Assembly: GCA_910583725.1 (NCBI GenBank)
Contig: CAJTXZ010000001.1
Span: forward strand, 62,001 to 126,000
Reading direction: 5' to 3'
Length of the DNA: 64,000 bases
Source: an uncultured Vampirovibrio sp.
GTDB lineage: Bacteria; Cyanobacteriota; Vampirovibrionia; Gastranaerophilales; Gastranaerophilaceae
In this document: piece by piece, positions 27,796 through 36,941 of the stretch
Numbering within the stretch: the first letter of the stretch is position 1
Layout of the letters: every line of letters begins with the position of its first letter
Made by a program: the position numbers and the translations under genes
Notes under the pieces: generated by a model
Told to the model about the DNA's origin: nothing
Seen by the model: only the letters and a program-made list of their open reading frames with translations
Databases searched by the model: none

Positions 27796-27827
27796 CGGCC
27801 GGTGTATTCATAGTTCAAAAACAAAGG

Positions 27828-27965
27828 ATGAAAAATAAAACCATCAGGCTTCCCTTAAAATTGGTACAGAAATTAGAAATAATTGCAAAAGATAAAGGGG
27901 TTACATTGAATCTTTTAGTCCGGCAGTGTTTGGAATATGCCCTTAAATGCCTTCAAAAAGATTAA
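27828..27965 (+). CDS. Ribbon-helix-helix DNA-binding protein, 45 aa
   Basis: A very small ORF starting MKNKTIRLPLKLVQKLEIIA and ending LVRQCLEYALKCLQKD. The N-terminal strand TIRLPL and two following helices are the ribbon-helix-helix (Arc/CopG) pattern. An AAAGG motif lies just before its ATG. It sits directly after the small HTH gene on the same strand. Probably a transcriptional repressor. There is no adjacent toxin gene. Confidence 0.6.
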   Translation: MKNKTIRLPLKLVQKLEIIAKDKGVTLNLLVRQCLEYALKCLQKD

Positions 27966-28048
27966 TCGGACAGCGGCTTTATAACAAAACTTATAAAGCA
28001 TTAAGTAATATTTTAAAAAAGTTAATTTCGCTTTTTTCTTGTAATGGA

Positions 28049-28134
28049 GTGTCATATATACAAAAAATGAGCGTTCCGACAGGTTTATGCGAAGCTTGAA
28101 ACCGTAAACCGCTCATTTTTTGTATATATGACAC
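28049..28134. repeat. Long perfect inverted repeat (25-bp arms)
   Basis: Bases 28049-28073 are the exact reverse complement of 28110-28134. The 36-base interior contains a second pairing, GGTTTA (28082-28087) with TAAACC (28105-28110). Flanks continue to pair loosely. The hairpin is too long for an ordinary terminator and lies in the gap between the ribbon-helix-helix gene and dnaE. It could be a small mobile hairpin element (MITE or REP-like) or a structured RNA. Confidence 0.7.
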
Positions 28135-28241
28135 GGAATGAAAAGAAAACATTTAATGAACAATGCAAAATTGTATGTAATTACAAACATTAATTAATCT
28201 TTACTGAACTTAATCATTTTTTGTGATACATAATAATTATT

Positions 28242-31200
28242 ATGAAATATGTTCCTTTGCATTTACACACTGAATACAGCCTCCTTGACGGGGCAATAAG
28301 AATTCCTGATTTATTTAAATTTGCAGCAGAAAACGACATGCCGGCCGTTGCAATAACTGACCATGGTACAATGTTTGGTTGTGCTGATATGTTCATTGCA
28401 AAAAATGAATTGTTGTCGCATATGTTAAGCGAAGAAGAGCAGGAATTTAAAAAGAAAATTGAAGCCGTAAAACCTATTATAGGGTGCGAATTTTACGTTT
28501 GCGACGGCGATGTATTAGAGGATAGAAGCAAAAAAACAATGCATCACCTTGTGCTTCTTGCTAAAAACCAGATTGGCTATCACAACCTTTGCAGGATGGA
28601 CTCTATCGCATCAACCGACGCTTATTATTACAAGCCAAGAATAAACCATGAGATATTAGAGAAAAACAAAGAAGGGATAATTTGCCTTTCTGCCTGCATT
28701 CAGGGTGAGGTTGCAAGAAATTTTCTGGATGGCGATAAGAAAGAAGCCGAAGAGCGTGTAAAATATTATCAGGGGCTTTTTGGGGAAGATTATTATATAG
28801 AATTGCAGGACCATGGCCTCACAGAACAGAAGGATTCAAACCCCTTCCTTATGGAGATGGCTGAAAAATACGGCATAAAAACAGTTATTACAAACGACTC
28901 TCATTATTTAAGGGCGCAGGACGCACTCTGGCATGACACGCTTCTTTGCGAGCAGACAAAATCCTCGAAGCATGATCAAAACCGTTTCAAATTCTCGGTT
29001 AATGAATTTTACGTAAAAACGGTTGAAGAATTAAGAAAAGCATTCAGTTGGATGGATGAAGCTTATTTCAACAAATGTATTGAAAATACTGTTGAAATAG
29101 CTGATAAAGTTGATTTTCAGATGGATAAGCTGGAATTTGGCAAAACAAAAGAATATCTGCCAAAATACCCATGCCCGGATAATTTATCAGAAGAAGAATA
29201 TTTTGATGTACTCTGCAAAAAAGGCCTTAAAGAAAGATACGGCGATCCTATTCCAGATAGCATTATGGAAAGATACGAGTATGAAAAAAGCGTAATATTC
29301 AAAATGGGCTTTCCAGCGTACTTTCTTCTTACGTGGGATTTTATTGACTGGGCAAAGAGGCATGATATTCCAGTAGGCCCGGGCAGAGGCTCTGCAGCAG
29401 GAAGTATTGTTGCATATTCGCTTGGAATAACAGAGCTTGATCCTATTGAGCACAATCTATTGTTTGAAAGGTTCTTAAATCCTGAACGTATATCTATGCC
29501 TGATATAGATATAGACTTTTGTAAAAGACGCCGCGGTGAAGTTATAGACTATGTTTCAGACAGATGGGGCGCAGACCATGTTTGTCAAATTATAACATTT
29601 GGCACACTTGCTGCAAAGGCTGCCCTAAAGGCTGTTGCAAGGGTTTATGATATCGATTTTTCAACAGCAAACAAGTGGGCTGGTATGATACCATCTGTGC
29701 CTGGGACAAAGCTTAAAGACGCACTTGCAGATGGCACAGAATTCAGGCAGCTTCATGATTCTGACCCGCAGGCAAAAAGCTTGATTGATGAAGCTTTGCA
29801 CCTTGAAGGTCTTAAAAACCAGGTGGGCACACACGCTGCTGGTGTAATTATTGCCCCAAAAGCAATGAGTGAAATCATTCCGGTTGCACTATCAAAGGAA
29901 AAATCAACCACAACGCAGTATCCAATGGCAGGTATTGAAAAAATAGGCCTGTTAAAGATGGACTTTCTCGGCCTTGAAACTTTGACCATCATAAGAGACT
30001 GTATTGATATGGTAAAAAAGCGCACAGGCAAAGATATTGCGATAAATAAAATACCCCTCGATGATGAAAAAACGTTTGAATTATTAAAAAGAGGGGAAAC
30101 AGACGGTGTATTCCAGCTTGAATCACCGGGCATGAAGGCGCTTGTAAAAAGGCTGAAACCAACAGTATTTGAAGATTTAGGCGCTCTTGTTGCGCTATTT
30201 AGGCCGGGGCCTCTTGAAGCTGGTATGGTGGATGATTTTGTGGATAGAAAACACGGCAGACAAAAGATTGAGTTTGCGCATCCATTATTAAAGAATATCT
30301 TAAAGGACACATACGGCACGATTTTATATCAAGAGCAGATTATGCAGATATTCCAGACGCTTGCTGATTATTCACTTGGAGACGCTGATATGGTGCGCCG
30401 TATGATGGGTAAAAAGAAACTACAGCAGATGGCAGAGCAGAAAGAACGTTTTGTAAAGGCCTCTGCAAGCAAGGGTATGAGCGAAGCTGCCGCAAGTAAA
30501 CTGTTTGAGCAGATAGAAAGTTTTGCAAAGTATTGTTTCAATAAGGCACACTCATCCGCTTATGCGTTTGTTGCTTATCAAACAGCCTATTTAAAGGCAC
30601 ATTACCCCGTTGAGTGGATGGCTGCAATTTTAACATCGCAAGCAGATAATCAGGAAAAGACCCAGCAATATATTCTCCAGTGCCAATCCCTTGGTATTCC
30701 TGTACTTCCGCCTGATATTAATAAATCAGATGCAGACTTTACACCGGATGGCAATAATATAAGATTTGGGCTTGCGTCTGTAAAAAACGTTGGTAGAGGT
30801 GTCGTTGAAACGATTGCAAAAGAAAGAAGCGAAAAACAGTTTGAAAGCTTATATGACTACTGTTCCAGAATGGACGGCAGGTGCCTGAATAAATTGACGC
30901 TTGAAGCCTTAATTAAGGTTGGCGCGTTTTCAAGCATTGAAAAAAGCCGGAAGCAGCTGATGGAGAATTATGACAGAATTTTAAAGGATGTTTATTCAAA
31001 GAAAAATGCCCAAAGTGCCGGCCAAGTAAGCCTTTTTGCAAGTCTTGGGGACGCTGCGCAGGATTTAGGCATTCCAACCTTTGAATTAATGGGCGATTCA
31101 AATGATGAATATCTTGATACTGAAATTCAGCAGTTTGAGCATGATTTAATGGGAATTTATGTTACAAGCCACCCGTTATCAAGTATCAGGGATACCTTAA

Positions 31201-31787
31201 AATACTTAACGACAGATACGATTACAGAGATTATCCAAACCCGTGAAAACGATAAGAATGTCACAATTTGCGGACTTTTAACACGTGTTGCTGCAAAGCC
31301 CACAAGGAAAGACCCCGCCAAAATTTTAAAAACCGGAATAATTGAAGACTTATCAGGCGGAAGGGTTGAATTTGTAACATTCCCAAAAACTGTTGAAAAA
31401 TACGGCGATATGATTCAGAGTGAAGAAAAACTTATTATGAATGCCAAGGTTCAAATCAGGGATGATGAATTAAACCTTGTGGTGCAGGATGTTAAGCCTA
31501 TCGGGAATGTTAATTTGGTTACATTAAAACTCCTTGCTGACTTAGAATTTGAGGAAATGATATATTTGAAGGAGCTTTTAGCCAAAAATAACGGGGAAGA
31601 CCCTGTTGTGGTTGACTTTGAGGATGAAGAGAGCGGAAATGAAAACCACAGAGTACAGATTTTAACCAACAAACACCTTTGGGTAAATGCCTCATCTGAT
31701 GTGAAAAATGCCATAACAAGAGCATTTCCGGGGAAAATTGAGCTTGAAATAAGAAGTCTTGGCGCCTCAGGCAATAAGGCAGCGTAA
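28242..31787 (+). CDS. dnaE: DNA polymerase III alpha subunit
   Basis: Replicative polymerase, 1,181 residues. The N-terminal PHP domain is clear (FVPLHLHTEYSLLDGAIRI-type start, VAITDHGTMFG). The class C polymerase core includes PVGPGRGSAAGSIVAYSLGI and PDIDIDFCKRRRGEVIDYV, which hold the catalytic aspartates. FNKAHSSAYAFVAYQTAYLK, the helix-hairpin-helix region and an OB-fold C-terminus follow. It is contiguous, without the split intein found in many cyanobacterial DnaE genes. Length is normal. It stands alone on the plus strand. Confidence 0.97.
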   Translation: MKYVPLHLHTEYSLLDGAIRIPDLFKFAAENDMPAVAITDHGTMFGCADMFIAKNELLSHMLSEEEQEFKKKIEAVKPIIGCEFYVCDGDVLEDRSKKTMHHLVLLAKNQIGYHNLCRMDSIASTDAYYYKPRINHEILEKNKEGIICLSACIQGEVARNFLDGDKKEAEERVKYYQGLFGEDYYIELQDHGLTEQKDSNPFLMEMAEKYGIKTVITNDSHYLRAQDALWHDTLLCEQTKSSKHDQNRFKFSVNEFYVKTVEELRKAFSWMDEAYFNKCIENTVEIADKVDFQMDKLEFGKTKEYLPKYPCPDNLSEEEYFDVLCKKGLKERYGDPIPDSIMERYEYEKSVIFKMGFPAYFLLTWDFIDWAKRHDIPVGPGRGSAAGSIVAYSLGITELDPIEHNLLFERFLNPERISMPDIDIDFCKRRRGEVIDYVSDRWGADHVCQIITFGTLAAKAALKAVARVYDIDFSTANKWAGMIPSVPGTKLKDALADGTEFRQLHDSDPQAKSLIDEALHLEGLKNQVGTHAAGVIIAPKAMSEIIPVALSKEKSTTTQYPMAGIEKIGLLKMDFLGLETLTIIRDCIDMVKKRTGKDIAINKIPLDDEKTFELLKRGETDGVFQLESPGMKALVKRLKPTVFEDLGALVALFRPGPLEAGMVDDFVDRKHGRQKIEFAHPLLKNILKDTYGTILYQEQIMQIFQTLADYSLGDADMVRRMMGKKKLQQMAEQKERFVKASASKGMSEAAASKLFEQIESFAKYCFNKAHSSAYAFVAYQTAYLKAHYPVEWMAAILTSQADNQEKTQQYILQCQSLGIPVLPPDINKSDADFTPDGNNIRFGLASVKNVGRGVVETIAKERSEKQFESLYDYCSRMDGRCLNKLTLEALIKVGAFSSIEKSRKQLMENYDRILKDVYSKKNAQSAGQVSLFASLGDAAQDLGIPTFELMGDSNDEYLDTEIQQFEHDLMGIYVTSHPLSSIRDTLKYLTTDTITEIIQTRENDKNVTICGLLTRVAAKPTRKDPAKILKTGIIEDLSGGRVEFVTFPKTVEKYGDMIQSEEKLIMNAKVQIRDDELNLVVQDVKPIGNVNLVTLKLLADLEFEEMIYLKELLAKNNGEDPVVVDFEDEESGNENHRVQILTNKHLWVNASSDVKNAITRAFPGKIELEIRSLGASGNKAA

Positions 31788-31962
31788 GGGTTTATTGCAA
31801 AATATGCTATGCATAATTTTGCAAGTACTTTAGGTAAATCCGGTCAAACACGTATTCAGACGTAAAATAAGACTGTGGCCACAATTATCAAAATTACCAA
31901 AGTTTACTTTTATGCTTAAACAAAAATGGAAGTTGTTGTGTGTAATCACGCAAAGCAAAAGA

Positions 31963-33804
31963 TTACTTAATAATCTGAATGTCTTTAGGATCTAAAACAG
32001 CTATGTATTCACATTTTGCTCCAAAACTTGCAGCATGGACTGCATCATATCCTAATGACTTTAATTTTTGGGCATAGCACCTGTCAATCAGCTCTTTTAT
32101 AATCTTATCACTGTCATCATCCAAAAATTTCAAACCGAATAAATCCCGAGCCAAAGAACGGACACTTATATTTGCGCCAATATCACCTAATACACCCGGT
32201 GTAACATTTGCAATTTTTCCTCCGGTGTATTTTGCTTTTATAACCGCACCGTCACTGGCATAATTTTCGGCTCCGGCTTTGTCAACTCCAAAATATACGC
32301 CCCTGCCTGATTCTGTTATATTGCAGGCATCGGTCGAAAAACCGTTCTTTAAAATATCATTATAAGAATGTTTATTTGTGCCATGGTATACGGTTTCGGG
32401 CAGATTGTCATAAGTTCCTAAAATTGTATTATTAAGCGCTTCACTGAGCGTGGTTTCAACCCTGGTGCAGTCATACTTGCTTTTGTTTATGGTAATTTTA
32501 GTATTCAAAAATTCCTGCATTTTAGCGTCATCCTTCATAATATCATCCACCCTTTTTGAAAGTTCTTTTGATTCTTGAATATTTTCTAAAACTGAATCAT
32601 ATCGTCTTTTTTGCCCAAGGTCAGCAGCCTTTTTTGCAGCTTTTGCTTCAGCATCTACTTTAGCTTTCATTATTTTTGTAATTTCATTTTCTTCCGCCTT
32701 TGTTTTATACTTATTGTTTACAGCTTGTATATGAAATTCCTCTGCAGAAAATTTATCGGCATTATTTAAAACTTCCAAAAGTTTTTCTCTTTCATGGCGG
32801 ACTTCGTATTTTATGTACCCTAAATCCTTGGTGATTGTTTTTCCATTCTCAGTTATAACGACTCTGGTGCCGTTCATTTGATAATCCTTAACAAAATTCC
32901 TCTTGCCCGTTCTTGTTGATTTTTTTATCCAGCCAATAACATCTGTTTCAATGACAACTTTGTCACCATTCGACAGTGTACAATGAATATTTCCCATATA
33001 AGGCTTGTCGTTAAATGTCGCAACAGTGTGGCTCACCCTTCCATCTTCACCATGTGTTTTTGCAAACTTAATATCTTTAATATCTTTATTTACCCTGTCA
33101 TAGTCATATTCTTGCTGCTTTTTTGCTATAACATCCTTTAATTCTTCTTTTTGGGTTTTATTTTTGTATTCTATACCAGCTGCCAGCTGTTTAAAATCAT
33201 CAAGGCTGATAACATCCCTATTATCAAGTAAATTCTTAACATCAGCTTGCGACTTATTCACAGCTTCCCTTATTTCAGTCAAATTCCATTCGGTCATATT
33301 GCCGCCTTCTGTTTTCTTTACAATGCTTTCACCGTTTATTGTTTCGTAGGTTTTTGTAAAGTTTTCTTTACCTTTTCTTGTTGATTTTACAATTTTTCCA
33401 TCTTTGTATTCAAGGATAATATTATCGCTATTCTTAAGTTTGCCTTTAATTTTTCCGGTGTAATTGTCTTTAAGATTTGAAAGGTAATCTTTCCATGGGG
33501 TGCTTGCAGGCTTGGCGGAGCCTTTGCCCTTAAGTAGTGCAAAAATACCTATGCCAGCTGCTAAAAGCGTTGCAGCACCAGCGATTATAGCATTTGTTTT
33601 CTTTACCTTTTTGTTTAATAAAGGAATGGTAATAGTGTCTCCGTCCTTTGTGTATTTATTATCAATTGAATTAGTGTTTGATGTTTGGGCATTTGCCTTT
33701 GCAGGCTGAGTTTGAACCTGTGAATTAAGACCCTGCGCAGACGCATTTGTATTCTGCAAAGGCTTTGTTATTGGTGTGTTTGAAGTATTTTGAACATTTG
33801 TCAT
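31963..33804 (-). CDS. Putative membrane-anchored ADP-ribosyltransferase-domain protein
   Basis: 613 residues in three parts. Residues 1-60 are Asn/Thr/Gln-rich and disordered. A hydrophobic helix lies at ~70-92 (NAIIAGAATLLAAGIGIFALL). The middle holds two related ~110-residue units, marked by KSTRKGKENF and KSTRTGKRNF, each followed by a charged helical stretch. Residues 467-613 look like a PARP/ART-type fold: VYHGT (H474), GRGVYFGVDKAGAENYA (Y504) and CEYIAVLDPKDIQII (E599), giving an H-Y-E triad. Known ART domains of this kind transfer ADP-ribose to proteins or nucleic acids and occur in effectors and polyvalent toxins. Activity and target are inference. No immunity gene is next to it. 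Confidence 0.65.
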   Translation of the reverse strand: MTNVQNTSNTPITKPLQNTNASAQGLNSQVQTQPAKANAQTSNTNSIDNKYTKDGDTITIPLLNKKVKKTNAIIAGAATLLAAGIGIFALLKGKGSAKPASTPWKDYLSNLKDNYTGKIKGKLKNSDNIILEYKDGKIVKSTRKGKENFTKTYETINGESIVKKTEGGNMTEWNLTEIREAVNKSQADVKNLLDNRDVISLDDFKQLAAGIEYKNKTQKEELKDVIAKKQQEYDYDRVNKDIKDIKFAKTHGEDGRVSHTVATFNDKPYMGNIHCTLSNGDKVVIETDVIGWIKKSTRTGKRNFVKDYQMNGTRVVITENGKTITKDLGYIKYEVRHEREKLLEVLNNADKFSAEEFHIQAVNNKYKTKAEENEITKIMKAKVDAEAKAAKKAADLGQKRRYDSVLENIQESKELSKRVDDIMKDDAKMQEFLNTKITINKSKYDCTRVETTLSEALNNTILGTYDNLPETVYHGTNKHSYNDILKNGFSTDACNITESGRGVYFGVDKAGAENYASDGAVIKAKYTGGKIANVTPGVLGDIGANISVRSLARDLFGLKFLDDDSDKIIKELIDRCYAQKLKSLGYDAVHAASFGAKCEYIAVLDPKDIQIIK

Positions 33805-33947
33805 ACTATTTATACTCGCTTAAATTATGTTTATATTATTATTAAAACCAAAACAAAAATTTTCTTGCTTTTTTCAAGAAAAACAGGACAGAATAAAAAA
33901 TAATCGTTACAAAAATTTACAATTAGAAATATTTTTCAAATTCGGGC

Positions 33948-33976
33948 TTGAATATTATTATTGTTTAGGATAATAT
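33948..33976 (+). promoter_or_regulatory. Promoter of rplS
   Basis: TTGAAT at 33948-33953, a 17-base spacer and TAATAT at 33971-33976, about 38 bases before the rplS start. Both boxes are close to consensus. Confidence 0.65.
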
Positions 33977-34013
33977 CAAAAATACAATGGTATACACTAG
34001 AAGGTAAATTAAA

Positions 34014-34367
34014 ATGAATCCTATCATCAGAGAATTAGAAAACGAATATACACAAAAAGAAATGCCTGCAATGAACCCTGGCGACACCGTTAAGGTTTTT
34101 GTTAGAATTATTGAAGGCAACAAAGAAAGAACACAGGCTTTTGAAGGCACCGTTATTAAAAAACGCGGTTCAGGCATTAATAAAACTATTACCGTTAGAA
34201 AAATTTTCCAAGGCATTGGTGTAGAAAGGGTTTTCGCCATTTACTCACCAAGAATTGAAAAAATTCAGGTATTAAGAAAAGGTGCTGTAAGACGCGCTAA
34301 ATTATACTACTTAAGAGAACGCTCCGGCAAGGCTACAAGAATCAGAGAAAAGCTTGAAAAGAGATAA
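34014..34367 (+). CDS. rplS: 50S ribosomal protein L19
   Basis: Large-subunit protein at the 30S-50S interface. The 117-residue length and core are typical: FNPGDTVKV-like PAMNPGDTVKVFVRI, ERTQAFEGTVIKKRGSGIN, TVRKIFQGIGVERVFAIYSP, and a basic end with RRAKLYYLRERSGKATRIRE. It has its own promoter and a terminator about 85 bases downstream. The usual rimM-trmD partners are absent. Confidence 0.97.
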   Translation: MNPIIRELENEYTQKEMPAMNPGDTVKVFVRIIEGNKERTQAFEGTVIKKRGSGINKTITVRKIFQGIGVERVFAIYSPRIEKIQVLRKGAVRRAKLYYLRERSGKATRIREKLEKR

Positions 34368-34450
34368 GCTATACTATAGAGGTATTTTTAGCCTTTATAA
34401 AAGTTCACATAATTTTAAATTTTGTGAATAAATATCGTTAATAAAAATTT

Positions 34451-34499
34451 AAAATACCGTAAAGATTTTTTCTTAAAAAGAAGTTCTTGCGGTATTTTT
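34451..34499 (+). terminator. Terminator downstream of rplS
   Basis: AAAATACCG (from 34451) pairs with CGGTATTTT ending near 34499, and flanking A/T-rich bases extend the stem. A T-run follows. Confidence 0.65.
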
Positions 34500-34640
34500 A
34501 GCATATAATAAATTTTATAGTACGCCGTAAACCGCTGTTGTACAGACATTAAAGGGTAAACAGACCGCGGCAGAAATGATATAGAGGCAGACAATCTAAT
34601 TATGTGCCGCCAAGCAAAATCAGCATTATAAGGAAATAAA

Positions 34641-35483
34641 ATGAGCCACATTCACTGGTATCCGGGACACATCGCAAAGGCTGAAAAAGCACTCAGGGAA
34701 AAACTTTCTCTGGTTGATGTTGTGCTTGAAGTTTTAGATGCGAGGATACCAATTTCAAGCTCATATGGCGATACCACAAGGCTTATAGGCCAAAAACCGA
34801 GAATAATTCTTCTAAATAAATGCGATTTATCTGATGAAAATGAGAATTTAAAGTGGAAAAAATATATAGAGCAAAAGACAGGCGCTGTCTGCCTTTTGAC
34901 CTCAAATAGCAGCAGCAAAGATACAAATTTAATAATAAATAAAATATTAGAAACTACAAAGCCGATTCATGAAAAAATGGTGCAAAAAGGCCTCCTGCCA
35001 AGGGCTATAAGGGTTATGGTGATTGGCATGCCAAATGTTGGGAAATCGAGCACTATAAATAGATTAATCAAAAAAGGCAAGACAAAAACCGGCGCAAAAG
35101 CGGGTGTAACCCGCCAGCAGCAATGGGTTCGGGTACATGATAAGATTGAACTTCTTGACACGCCAGGCATTATTCCAAGCAGGCAGGATGACCAAAACGC
35201 AATATTGAAGCTTGCTTCCGTGAATTCAATAGGCGAAAAAGCCTATGATAACGAGCATACAGCAAGAGAGTTGTTAAAAATTCTTGTCAAAAAATATGAA
35301 CAAATGTTAAGAGAATATTATAATTTAGGCGATATTGATGTTACAATTGAAAATATTGCACTTAGAAGAAACTGGCTTGTAAAGGACGGAAAGCCTGATG
35401 TAACAAGGTGTTCACAGTTTATATTGCTGAATTTTAGAGATGGAAAAATAGGAAAAATTACGCTGGATGATTTGGAACAATGA
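34641..35483 (+). CDS. ylqF: Ribosome biogenesis GTPase YlqF/RbgA
   Basis: Circularly permuted GTPase acting in late 50S subunit assembly. The order is as in the family: MSHIHWYPGHIAKAEK at the start, G4 NKCD near residue 56, then G1 GMPNVGKSS near 130, G2-type GVTR and G3 DTPG near 172. A C-terminal helical domain follows. Length of 280 residues is normal. It overlaps rnhB by 17 bases, a common ylqF-rnhB pairing, so the two are translated together. Confidence 0.95.
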   Translation: MSHIHWYPGHIAKAEKALREKLSLVDVVLEVLDARIPISSSYGDTTRLIGQKPRIILLNKCDLSDENENLKWKKYIEQKTGAVCLLTSNSSSKDTNLIINKILETTKPIHEKMVQKGLLPRAIRVMVIGMPNVGKSSTINRLIKKGKTKTGAKAGVTRQQQWVRVHDKIELLDTPGIIPSRQDDQNAILKLASVNSIGEKAYDNEHTARELLKILVKKYEQMLREYYNLGDIDVTIENIALRRNWLVKDGKPDVTRCSQFILLNFRDGKIGKITLDDLEQ

Positions 35484-36192
35484 TGAAAAAATAACCCTCA
35501 AAAGCCCTCAAAATGAGGATTTAGAGCCAAATTTAAGTTTGTTTAATTTTGATAAAGAAAGTCTTAAAAGAACAAAGTGTAATCTCTTGATAGGCACCGA
35601 TGAAGCAGGAAGAGGCCCTGCCGCTGGGCCATTAGTGGCAGCTGGTGTGTGTTTTCGGGATATTGACGATAAATTAATTGAAAAACTCGCAAAACTGAAT
35701 GATTCAAAGCAAATCAGCGAAAAAACCAGGCGCAGCCTGTATCCTATCATATTAGAATGCACTGAAAACGCCATAGCGACTGTCGATGAGGCCATGATAG
35801 ACAAAATAAACATACTGAATGCAACCTGCGAAGCTATGAAAAATGCCTGTATGGATGTGGTTCGCAAGGTTCAAACCACCTGTATTGTACTCGTAGACGG
35901 CAATAACAAGATTCGTGGGTATGATTTTCCGCAAAAGACAGTCATTAAGGGCGATGGAAAATCCGCATCAATAGCTGCTGCAAGCATTTTGGCCAAAGTC
36001 ACACGAGATGATTATATGTTAAAATTGGACGAAGAATTTCCCATGTATGGCTGGAAACGCAATAAGGGCTACCTTTCCAGGCAACATATAGAGGCAATTC
36101 GAAAATTCGGGCCGTCAAAATATCACAGAAAAACTTACATTAGAAATATTTTAGAAAAAGATAAAATCAGCCAGCAAAAACTACATTTTTAA
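35467..36192 (+). CDS. rnhB: Ribonuclease HII
   Basis: Removes ribonucleotides embedded in DNA. Active-site motifs are present: GTDEAGRGPAAGPLVAAGV (catalytic D-E), NILNATCEAM and VLVDGN (second D), and a later D in KVTRDDYMLKLDEEFPMYGW. The N-terminal ~35 residues before LLIGTDEAGRG are an extra acidic leader. The ATG lies inside the end of ylqF. It is the last housekeeping gene before the cassette array. Confidence 0.95.
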   Translation: MIWNNDEKITLKSPQNEDLEPNLSLFNFDKESLKRTKCNLLIGTDEAGRGPAAGPLVAAGVCFRDIDDKLIEKLAKLNDSKQISEKTRRSLYPIILECTENAIATVDEAMIDKINILNATCEAMKNACMDVVRKVQTTCIVLVDGNNKIRGYDFPQKTVIKGDGKSASIAAASILAKVTRDDYMLKLDEEFPMYGWKRNKGYLSRQHIEAIRKFGPSKYHRKTYIRNILEKDKISQQKLHF

Positions 36193-36875
36193 AAAAATGG
36201 CTCGAAATACTTGCCATTATTGAATTTTAAGCATTTTTTAGACGTGCAGGATTTGTATTTATATCTTTTGTATAGCTATTGGCTAAAAATGGCGATACAA
36301 TTGCCTTACAGGGATTTTAACACGCTAAAAATCACGTTTTATGCAGCTTTAAGGAGAAAAGTATTAACATCTAAATCTTGAAGTAAGACAAAATGCGCTC
36401 TATTTAATGCTTTCGGCGATATTCACGTACAAAAAAGATAAAAATAGCATAACAATAGGCTTTTTAGGCACTTGAAAAACATATGCTGAAATATCAGGCT
36501 AAAAATCAAGAAACAGTAAAGCTTTTAGTTATATTTACGTATAAAAATCAATAAAGACAATATTTTGAGGCATTTTTTAATATAATTATATAAAAATAAC
36601 GCCTGCGAAACAGGTATATCAAGAAACTAATAATAATAAAACCCAAAAATCAGCACAGCTAAAGGATTTTTACGTATTTAAATTCTGAAAAATGCCATAT
36701 AGCAAGCGTTTTATTGATTGTAATAATTTTATAAAGGGCCACAAAAGAACTTTTATAAAACAAAAAGTCTAAAAATCTTGATACACCTGGCTTTTAAGCA
36801 CCTGCACGCGCAAATATCAAAAACACTCTTCATATATTTGCCATTTTTGAATTTAGAACTTATCATTAAGATAAG
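36193..36875. other. 683-base non-coding AT-rich region before array 1
   Basis: No ORF of meaningful length is seen on either strand. The plus strand repeatedly contains GCTAAAAATC-like words (near 36280, 36326, 36497 and 36767) and TTTACGTAT words. A 25-base stretch after rnhB (TTGCCATTATTGAATTTTAA) recurs in similar form near 36838 (TTGCCATTTTTGAATTTAGA). It may be an untranslated RNA or decayed DNA. The array 1 leader starts directly after it. Confidence 0.4.
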
Positions 36876-36941
36876 CTCCAAGAGTGCCGGGGTTCAAGGA
36901 TTTCGGCAGAAGGAGAATCCAAATCGTAGGCAAGGTCATTT
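36876..36941 (+). repeat. Array 1 leader element with conserved hairpin
   Basis: About 66 bases, roughly 80% identical to 54376-54440, which lies at the same place in array 2. Predicted stem: CTCC (36876) with GGAG (36912), and TGCCG (36885) with CGGCA (36904), enclosing a 14-base loop. In array 2 the inner stem is TGCTA/TAGCA and the outer is CTCC/GGGG, so both strands of the inner stem have changed together. The loop is nearly invariant. Confidence 0.7.

Noticed and set aside
28049..28134. Hairpin before dnaE as a simple terminator
   Set aside because: Arms are too long and the loop is 36 bases with internal pairing; there is no T-tract directly after the stem.
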